Below, one piece after another: positions 1-5,162 of a stretch of 9,525 nt of DNA. The translations under genes and the position numbers were made by a program. Source of the DNA: Cycloclasticus sp. (GTDB taxonomy: Bacteria > Pseudomonadota > Gammaproteobacteria > Methylococcales > Cycloclasticaceae); assembly GCA_019090295.1 (NCBI GenBank), contig JAHRWG010000334.1, positions 1 to 9,525 of the forward strand, given 5' to 3'. The notes below the pieces were generated by a model, which was given only the letters and a program-made list of their open reading frames with translations, was not told the origin of the DNA and made no database searches. Positions within the stretch are counted from its first letter, which is position 1. Every line of letters begins with the position of its first letter.

Positions 1-4
1 GAGT

Positions 5-37
5 TCGTCGGCAGCGTCAGATGTGTATAAGAGACAG
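5..37 (+). other. Nextera Read 1 sequencing adapter (artefact)
   Basis: These 33 bases match the Illumina Nextera Read 1 adapter. They begin TCGTCGGCAGCGTC and end with the 19-bp Tn5 mosaic end AGATGTGTATAAGAGACAG at 19-37. Bases 1-4 (GAGT) would be the last four bases of an i5 index. This is library-preparation sequence left untrimmed at a contig end, not bacterial DNA. Genomic sequence starts at about base 38, so nothing to the left can be inferred. Confidence 0.97.
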
Positions 38-39
38 GC

Positions 40-2583
40 CTTAAGTTTCGACACCCTGATAAATTGCGGGCATTACGGTCAGCCAACCGGAACAGTCGAT
101 TACAACCTATCGCCGATACTCTTGAAGAGTCGTGTTATCAAACCCTACAGATTGTTGATGAAGAAGAAGGGCCAGTAGAAAACGCTAATGGACTTATATT
201 GTTGTCGCGAGCTGTTCTAACATCCAGTGAGGCTGATGCCGAAGTTTATTTTGAAAAAGCAATAGAAGTGGTTTCGCGCTTTGGTGATGAAGCTGTTGAA
301 CGATGGGAAGCAGTAGTTAGTATTGCCAAGTATTGCGCTTCTGCCGGGAGTCTGGGGCCAGATCAGGCCTACCGTTTTATGCGTTGTGCTGAGTTGATTG
401 GCAATAATGTAACAAGAGAAAAGCATTGGGATAGGGATGCGGCGATGGCAACTTGCTTCCACCTATGCCCTACATCAGCATTTGCAATTGCTGGTCGTTG
501 GAATGATAGAGCTATTGGCCGTTCAGGACGAATGCTTGCAACTTTATTAGAAACAGCACTGAATGCCAATGCAATCTCTCCTTCTTCGGCTTGGGCTGTA
601 TCAGCCTTGCCGTTTGACTATGATTTGGTTTGTTTTGCTAGCCAATGTATAGCGAAGGAAACAGACTCAGAAAAACAGCAACTTATCTTTAATGATCTGG
701 TAACAGACTATCGTCAGCGTGGGGTTACCGGCAATGAGTGGCAGGCTATCGATAAGCTGGCTAGAACACATGGCATCCATCATGAGGCTTTGGAGCAATT
801 GGAGTTATTGATTGGTAAAGAAAAAGAGGAAGAAACCTCAAGCTCAGGGCGCTCCTTGTACAAAGGTGAGAATGCTCACGCCAGTTGTGAAGAATTATAT
901 GATGATATTGATTTTCTCTCTGATGATGGTTTACGCAACGCATTAGAAAGGTTTGAAGCGCTGGAAGGTCCGAGGGATTTTGAAGGCTTATGGCAATTTG
1001 TGACCAGTAAAGTATCCAATGCTAATGCCGTTAAATATTTAACTTTAATTGCCAATTCTGAATATTTGGATTTATATGAAATCCGTACAGCATTACGAAC
1101 ATTTCCAGACAGATTAAAGAAAAAGCTGGGTGTGCAGAAAGCATGGCCTAGTATTGTTAAAACTATCGCAGAACGTTATCCAGATGATTTCGTTCGCTGT
1201 TACCACCGCAATGGGGTGTTAAAAGATATTGGAATAGATGGCATTACGCTTAATGCTGTTAGGGAGGGAGTGCTAAAGAGCTTATCAGAATCCAATGGTC
1301 TGGAATCAGCTAGCACATTTTATGGCTTTGCCGGCTCCTGTGTCCAAGAGATAGCGATGGAAGAAGCAGAAGCGTTATTCGATTTTGCACTGACCCGGTT
1401 TGAACTACATATTGAGAATGACTATGCTGATGGTCCGTGGAGGGCTAAGCTACACCCGCCTGAGCAAATTACGGCATCGCTAACAGGCTATATCTGGGGT
1501 TGCTTAGCATCACCTGAAGCCAACGAGCGTTGGTGTGCTGCCCATGTTGTTAGGCGCCTATACCAATTAGGCTGCCAGCAGGAAATCGATGAATTAATAT
1601 CATGGATGTGCAGCAGGCATGTTGAGGCGTTTATTAGTAGCAACCACCCTTTTTATAATTTGCACGCTAAACAGTATTTGCTAGTAGCGCTGGCACGCTG
1701 TGCGGCTGATAACGTAGCTTTAGTGGCCAAGCATAGTCAAACCTTTTGTGATATTGCATTACATGGTGAAGCTCATATTTTAATACAGCAATATGCAGCA
1801 GCTATTGCTTTAGCTATCGCGCGAGCTACTCCAACAGCTTATAAGCCGGATATTGTTAAGCAGTTACAGCAGGTAGGTAAAACACCATTTTCAGTAGAAA
1901 CAGCCAAAGATTATTATGAAAAGCGCGATACCCCTTGGCACGAGCAAGGTAATATCGACAAGTCGCTGGACTTGTCTTTTGGGTATGACTTTGATTGTTA
2001 CTGGTTTGAGCCTTTAGCCAATGTTTTTACAGTACCGGGCAAACAGGTTAAGGAATTAGCTACTGAAGTCGTACTAAAGGATTGGCAGCTTTCTTTTGCA
2101 GAGCGCTATATCCGCGACCCACGGCAGGAACTCTGGAAGAATCGAAGAGATAGAAGTACCTCGCATAGTCATTCAAGCTACCCGAAAACAGATGACTACG
2201 GTTTCTATCTGTCATATCACGCCATGATGACGGTTGCTGCCAAATTATTGAAGGCGATGCCTGTTATTCATTCCCGGGATTGGCATGATGATGAATGGCA
2301 AGATTGGTTGGATCGTCACCTTTTAACCCAACATGATGGATGCTGGTTAGCCGACAGGCGAGACTTTATGCCTGCTGTGAGCAGGCAATGGTTAAACGAT
2401 AAGACGGACAATGACTGGTGCTGGCAGATCTGCCCCAAAGACTTTCTCGAGGTATTACTCTTTGAGCAACAGGGCCAAACGTGGTTAAACGTTGCCGGTT
2501 CCTGGAACGAGTATCGTGATGGTCATAATGAATCCATAGATATTTCAAGCAAACTGGTGCCAAGTTGGGCTTCATCGTCATGA
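40..2583 (+). CDS. large helical-repeat protein, C-terminal part, 5' truncated by contig end and ended by an in-frame TGA
   Basis: The frame is open from the adapter (first whole genomic codon at 40) to TGA at 2581-2583. There is no credible start: the TTG at 64 lies inside an open frame (…HPDKLRALRS…) and has no ribosome binding site, so the N-terminus is missing. The visible ~848 residues are mostly short amphipathic helices, like an alpha-solenoid. A tryptophan/tyrosine-rich region follows. Numbered from base 64, it includes YDFDCYWFEPLANVF (~641-655), a His/Ser/Tyr motif SHSHSSYPKTDDYGFYLSYH (~700-719) and WLNVAGSWNEY (~807-817). I see no Walker, nuclease or membrane motif here. The style resembles the C-terminal part of very large proteins, some annotated as ATP-binding, in accessory or defence loci; that is recollection, not proof. 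The same frame continues past the TGA into 2584-3171, so the two pieces are probably one disrupted gene, or one read through UGA. The product beside it is a small helical protein. Confidence 0.75.
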   Translation, partial: LKFRHPDKLRALRSANRNSRLQPIADTLEESCYQTLQIVDEEEGPVENANGLILLSRAVLTSSEADAEVYFEKAIEVVSRFGDEAVERWEAVVSIAKYCASAGSLGPDQAYRFMRCAELIGNNVTREKHWDRDAAMATCFHLCPTSAFAIAGRWNDRAIGRSGRMLATLLETALNANAISPSSAWAVSALPFDYDLVCFASQCIAKETDSEKQQLIFNDLVTDYRQRGVTGNEWQAIDKLARTHGIHHEALEQLELLIGKEKEEETSSSGRSLYKGENAHASCEELYDDIDFLSDDGLRNALERFEALEGPRDFEGLWQFVTSKVSNANAVKYLTLIANSEYLDLYEIRTALRTFPDRLKKKLGVQKAWPSIVKTIAERYPDDFVRCYHRNGVLKDIGIDGITLNAVREGVLKSLSESNGLESASTFYGFAGSCVQEIAMEEAEALFDFALTRFELHIENDYADGPWRAKLHPPEQITASLTGYIWGCLASPEANERWCAAHVVRRLYQLGCQQEIDELISWMCSRHVEAFISSNHPFYNLHAKQYLLVALARCAADNVALVAKHSQTFCDIALHGEAHILIQQYAAAIALAIARATPTAYKPDIVKQLQQVGKTPFSVETAKDYYEKRDTPWHEQGNIDKSLDLSFGYDFDCYWFEPLANVFTVPGKQVKELATEVVLKDWQLSFAERYIRDPRQELWKNRRDRSTSHSHSSYPKTDDYGFYLSYHAMMTVAAKLLKAMPVIHSRDWHDDEWQDWLDRHLLTQHDGCWLADRRDFMPAVSRQWLNDKTDNDWCWQICPKDFLEVLLFEQQGQTWLNVAGSWNEYRDGHNESIDISSKLVPSWASSS

Positions 2584-3171
2584 CAACATGCCATTATCCA
2601 TCACCAAAGTGATCTCCCGGAAAGTATGAGTCTTGCACATTTTGATAGTCGGGGTTACGACGATTGTGCCGATCATCTATTCAAGTTGAAAGGCTGGTAT
2701 TCACAAGGCGATCGCCATGACAGGGTTGATGAGTTTGACCCTTATGCTGGCACGCTTGATTATCCACCTATCATGCTTAACCAGGAAATTGCGTTAGAGC
2801 TCGAGCTAACACCAGATAGCGAGAACCGCTATTGGTACGATGCTGACACTGGTGAAGTTATGCTATACAGCCAGCTATGGAGTGAGGATAAGCCACAGCG
2901 GGAAGGTGACGACTATTGTAGCAAGGGTAAGCGCTTGCAGGCCTCGCTAACGCTTTTGAAGATCTTATTAAGTACGCTGGATATGGATTTAGCTATCCAG
3001 GTAGATATTCGCCGACAGTTAACCAATAGATATAGGAATAAAGATAATGATGTTGGATATACCCTCCCATATAGAAAAATTTATATCCTCTCAAAAGATG
3101 GAAGACTCAGAGACACAAGAACGTCTTTTGTACTTAGGGAAAAAGTTAGAAACAAACCTCGAAAAAGTTAA
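2584..3171 (+). pseudogene. C-terminal continuation of the large protein after the in-frame TGA
   Basis: This stretch is in exactly the same frame as the gene ending at 2583, with no further stop before TAA at 3169-3171. A separate gene could start at ATG 2626 (181 residues, MSLAHFDSRGYDD…), but that ATG has only CGGAAAG just upstream and no good Shine-Dalgarno sequence. The content fits a C-terminal domain: an acidic/aromatic stretch (GWYSQGDRHDRVDEFDPY), then LDMDLAIQVDIRRQL, then a tail YRKIYILSKDGRLRD. As I remember the large family, this tail is its normal C-terminus, following the WLNVAGSW region upstream. I therefore read 40-3171 as one ~1,040-residue C-terminal part interrupted by a nonsense codon or a local sequence error. 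It could instead be a separately translated fragment. Its 3' end overlaps the next gene in another frame. Confidence 0.6.
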
Positions 3172-3775
3172 CGGTGATGAAATAAGTGCATGGATGGCAC
3201 ATTTTATTGCTGAAAAGATGGCAGCCATAGGCCCAGCTCGCGGCAAAGCAAAAGTATCTGCACAGCGAGAGTGCTTTGAGGTGATCTTAACGCTATGGGG
3301 TTATCAAGGCTATTTTCCACATGATATACGGCCGTTCAAGGAATTCGATCCAATTTTTCGGGCAATGGCACATATTGATCCGAATAAAAACTCACCTTCT
3401 TTTTTTAGAAATGAAAATGGGGATCATCAGCCCCCTAAAGAAATTAAACAATCAGTTGAATTCATATCCAACTTGGATGCAGCCGCTCGAATTATAATTT
3501 CGTTTTTTGTTCGAGAATCGATATTGCATGCAACTAATGAAGCCACCTTGGGGTGGCTTGATGCTATTAATGGACTGGCTCAGTCAGATGAGGCTAGGAT
3601 CATATTAAAGTTGGCGCCAGAGCTTGATGCTAAGGAGAAGGCTCAAGAGCAAAATGAGCAAAGGAAAAATGAACTATCAGAGCAAATTGATCGGTTAGAG
3701 GTGTTTGAGAGCCTAAGTAGAGAGATTAAATCGGTGCTTAAAGCTGAGCTGAGGAAGTTTGATGCAGAACTTTAG
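3047..3775 (+). CDS. helical protein with C-terminal coiled coil, partner of the large accessory gene
   Basis: A 242-residue protein of unknown function, predicted soluble (no signal peptide or membrane segment). Visible parts are SAWMAHFIAEKM (47-58), RECFEVILTLWGYQGYFP (74-91) and RPFKEFDPIFRAMAHIDP (95-112), a predicted helical region 140-190, and a Glu/Gln/Lys-rich coiled coil from ~195 to the end. It starts 125 bp before the upstream gene stops, in a different frame, which suggests translational coupling and one operon. Start choice is uncertain. ATG 3047 has AGGA about 9 bases upstream; ATG 3050 is adjacent; ATG 3098 (residue 18, MEDSETQ…) would shorten the overlap to 74 bp, but its upstream sequence is poor. 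The WMAH-IAE and RPFE/KEFDPIFRA patterns remind me of a small protein found beside the same large family, which would make this a conserved two-gene unit. That needs a database search. I see no catalytic motif, so an adaptor or regulatory role is possible. Confidence 0.8.
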   Translation: MMLDIPSHIEKFISSQKMEDSETQERLLYLGKKLETNLEKVNGDEISAWMAHFIAEKMAAIGPARGKAKVSAQRECFEVILTLWGYQGYFPHDIRPFKEFDPIFRAMAHIDPNKNSPSFFRNENGDHQPPKEIKQSVEFISNLDAAARIIISFFVRESILHATNEATLGWLDAINGLAQSDEARIILKLAPELDAKEKAQEQNEQRKNELSEQIDRLEVFESLSREIKSVLKAELRKFDAEL

Positions 3776-3900
3776 ATTTTAAATTTTTATATATTGAAAT
3801 TATAAGTGCAACCATATAATTCAATGGTAGCTTATGGCTGTTTAAAAAGCACTTTGCTACATTGTTTTTTTAAGATAACTTTGTGGGTGAAGGGCGCTTC

Positions 3901-3930
3901 AACCGCATTGATAAAATTAATGCGTTTTCC
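3901..3930 (+). terminator. possible intrinsic terminator after the accessory operon
   Basis: CGCATTGA (3904-3911) can pair with TTAATGCG (3917-3924), with one G-T pair and a 5-base loop, and TTTT follows directly. The hairpin lies ~130 bp after the stop of the 242-residue gene. The stem is modest and the T-run short, so this is a weak call. The rest of 3776-4050 is AT-rich and I see no other structure or convincing gene in it. Confidence 0.35.
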
Positions 3931-4052
3931 GACGAGTGAGAAATGCCGTTTATACCTGTTTTGTTATTGAGCTCTTTATGTATAGGGAGGCGAACGAGAA
4001 GGTTTCTTGCTTCCAATTCCATGAATGTTTAACCAAGTAAATGTTTGAGGCA

Positions 4053-4084
4053 TAAAAAAAGAGCTAGGTTTTGCCTAACTCTTT
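4053..4084 (-). terminator. intrinsic terminator downstream of the tRNA-Asn relic
   Basis: AAAGAG (4058-4063) pairs with CTCTTT (4079-4084) and TAGG (4065-4068) with CCTA (4074-4077), with one C/A mismatch and a 5-base loop. On the minus strand the stem is followed by seven T residues (A-run 4054-4060). It begins 8 bases beyond the CCA end of the minus-strand tRNA-Asn fragment, where a native tRNA terminator would be. It therefore probably travelled with, or belongs to, the original tRNA locus. Confidence 0.75.
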
Positions 4085-4092
4085 GATTATAT

Positions 4093-4137
4093 TGGCTCCT
4101 CCGACTGGACTCGAACCAGTGACCCAATGATTAAAAG
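4093..4137 (-). pseudogene. tRNA-Asn 3' half, relic or attachment site
   Basis: On the minus strand this reads as the 3' part of a tRNA. It has a T arm ACTGG-TTCGAGT-CCAGT (complement of 4104-4120), an acceptor strand CGGAGGA, discriminator G and an encoded CCA (complement of 4093-4095). The T arm, acceptor and GTC before them match gammaproteobacterial tRNA-Asn. Going 5', the anticodon-loop remnant reads CTTTTAA (Asn would be CTGTTAA) and its stem does not pair well. Farther 5', a TAGTTCA like positions 8-14 of tRNA-Asn occurs (complement of 4151-4157), but the spacing is about 4 bases short and no matching acceptor 5' strand (TCCTCCG) exists. This is therefore not a working tRNA. An intact 3' half with a lost 5' half is the usual trace of site-specific integration at a tRNA gene; a decayed tRNA gene is the alternative. 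Confidence 0.85.
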
Positions 4138-4251
4138 TTATAGAATTATTTGAACTAGAGTAAGGCCATATTTATTAACAACTTTTTAAGTTTAAAAAAG
4201 TAAGTATAGTTCTGATTTAGAAGTTACACCTGAGAAAAATGCAATAAAAAA

Positions 4252-4314
4252 GCCCCATCACTTGGACGCCGTCCCGTAGGGATGACACCGGAGCCTTGTG
4301 CGGAAGAGACACCG
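4252..4314. other. short GC-rich block with small palindromes, nature unknown
   Basis: These 63 bases are about 65% G+C, while both flanks are about 30%. They contain GGACGCCGTCC (4264-4274), TCCCGTAGGGA (4272-4282) and a direct repeat GACACCG at 4284-4290 and 4308-4314. On the minus strand the block ends in GGGGCTTTTTT (4246-4256), as a terminator would, but I find no strong stem directly before the T-run. It may be a small structured RNA, a dispersed intergenic repeat or a scrap of other DNA. I do not recognise it. Confidence 0.45.
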
Positions 4315-4334
4315 TAAATACATGGATATATGAT
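4306..4334 (+). promoter_or_regulatory. candidate sigma-70 promoter of dut
   Basis: GAGACA (4306-4311) lies 17 bases before TATGAT (4329-4334). The -10 element matches the consensus in five of six positions and the -35 in four of six. The site is about 40 bases upstream of the dut ATG. No other box of this quality is visible between the tRNA relic and dut, and the gene has no co-directional neighbour close enough to share a transcript. Confidence 0.45.
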
Positions 4335-4362
4335 AAACTTCTTTAATAAACTGAACCAAAGT

Positions 4363-4368
4363 TAGGAG
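4363..4368 (+). promoter_or_regulatory. ribosome binding site of dut
   Basis: TAGGAG lies 6 bases before ATG 4375. It is a strong Shine-Dalgarno sequence and fixes the dut start. Confidence 0.8.
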
Positions 4369-4374
4369 TCTTTA

Positions 4375-4836
4375 ATGAGTCTGAAAGTAGAAACAAAAAT
4401 ATTAAATCCAATGTTAGGTAAGGACTTCCCTCTACCTGAATATGCAACAGAAGGGTCTGCTGGTATTGATATAAGGGCTTGCATTGATGAGCCTTTAACA
4501 GTCAAGCCAGGAGAAACAAAAATAATTGGTTCAGGTATGGCTATTAATATTGGTGATCCGAGTGTAACAGCTATAATGGTTCCACGTTCAGGGTTAGGTA
4601 TAAAGCATGGGATTGTGCTCGGCAACCTCTGTGCTGTTATAGATTCTGACTATAGAGGTGAGGTTGGTGTTGGGGTTTGGAATCGTAGTTCAAAAGAATT
4701 CACAATCAAGCCTGGGGAAAAAATATGTCAAATGTTGTTTGTCCCTGTCATCCAAGCAGAGCTTGTTGTAGTCGATGAGTTTGAGGGTGCAACTGCTAGA
4801 GGCGAAGGCGGTTTCGGTTCAACAGGAAGGCACTAA
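4375..4836 (+). CDS. dut: deoxyuridine 5'-triphosphate nucleotidohydrolase (dUTPase), complete
   Basis: Hydrolyses dUTP to dUMP and diphosphate in the cytoplasm, keeping uracil out of DNA and supplying dUMP for dTMP synthesis. It acts as a homotrimer in this family. At 153 residues it is full length (E. coli Dut is 151). All five motifs are present: SAGIDI (28-33), PRSGLG (70-75), the IDSDYRGE segment (89-96) with the catalytic-motif Asp 90 and Tyr 93, [13 protein letters not shown] (113-125) and [10 protein letters not shown] (142-151). The start has a strong ribosome binding site. Oddities: motif 3 has NLCAVID where enterobacterial and Pseudomonas Dut typically have NLVGLID; 7 of 15 isoleucines use ATA; and a truncated second dut follows at 4955. 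I infer that this is an incoming copy that now supplies the function of the broken resident gene. coaBC, the usual upstream neighbour, is absent. Confidence 0.96.
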   Translation: MSLKVETKILNPMLGKDFPLPEYATEGSAGIDIRACIDEPLTVKPGETKIIGSGMAINIGDPSVTAIMVPRSGLGIKHGIVLGNLCAVIDSDYRGEVGVGVWNRSSKEFTIKPGEKICQMLFVPVIQAELVVVDEFEGATARGEGGFGSTGRH

Positions 4837-4954
4837 GAGGCTTAGAAGCAATATGATACATCTATACTATGTTTCATCATGGAGAACCGCCATTTTTAGC
4901 TGGTTTACCCACCCACTACTTAATGTGGTACATTATTTTTTCCATATAAGCCGA

Positions 4955-5155
4955 GGGTTAATCGACTCAGATTATCAAGGTCAGTTATTTGTTTCTTGCT
5001 GGAACCGCGGTAACACTGAATTCACCATCGAGGTTGGTGATCGTATTGCTCAATTGGTTTTTGTGCCAGTTGAGCAAGTTGAGTTTGAGCAAGTTGAGCA
5101 GTTTACTGATACTCACCGTGGTGAAGGTGGTTTCGGTCATACAGGTAAGGGGTAG
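4955..5155 (+). pseudogene. dut: 5'-truncated remnant of a second dut (resident copy)
   Basis: From GGG at 4955 the frame encodes 66 residues equivalent to about residues 87-152 of dUTPase: [11 protein letters not shown] (motif 3), [12 protein letters not shown] (motif 4) and [12 protein letters not shown] (motif 5), ending at TAG 5153-5155. Motifs 1 and 2, the start codon and the promoter are gone, so no active trimer can form from it. The frame happens to stay open upstream to ATG 4775, inside the complete dut, but residues before GLIDSDY have no dUTPase resemblance. Its sequence is closer to the gammaproteobacterial consensus than the intact copy's, and its 3' end is 7 bases from the mutase start, the usual dut-algC spacing. 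This points to the remnant being the original chromosomal gene. The two copies differ too much for a recent tandem duplication. Bases 4837-4954 between them hold no recognisable gene. Confidence 0.9.
5070..5098 (+). repeat. short tandem repeat inside the dut remnant
   Basis: The 14-mer TTGAGCAAGTTGAG occurs at 5070-5083 and 5085-5098 (15-base period), encoding [12 protein letters not shown] between motifs 4 and 5. It may be slippage in a gene no longer under selection, or simple natural repetition of Glu/Gln/Val codons in a variable loop. Confidence 0.6.
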
Positions 5156-5162
5156 TAGCAAA

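Noticed and set aside
19..37. Tn5-type transposon end
   Set aside because: It is the mosaic end contained in the Nextera adapter and is preceded by the rest of the adapter, so it is artificial.
3870..4022. Minus-strand 50-codon frame in the accessory-core spacer
   Set aside because: It has no ribosome binding site and no family I recognise. It lies after the minus-strand terminator and overlaps the possible plus-strand terminator; a chance open frame is more likely.
4093..4165. Functional tRNA gene (Asn, or Lys from the CTTTTAA loop)
   Set aside because: No 5' acceptor strand pairs with CGGAGGA, the anticodon stem is mismatched, and the D region has the wrong length. Only the 3' half is preserved.
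4775..5154. Open frame of 126 codons running from inside the complete dut through the spacer into the dut stump
   Set aside because: Its first ~60 codons are dut in the wrong frame and unrelated spacer, with no ribosome binding site. Only the part from 4955 resembles a protein, and that is a remnant.
4989..5162. Longer N-terminus for the mutase starting at 4989
   Set aside because: It would translate the dut stump in another frame. ATG 5163 has an AAGGGG ribosome binding site and begins directly with a membrane segment.
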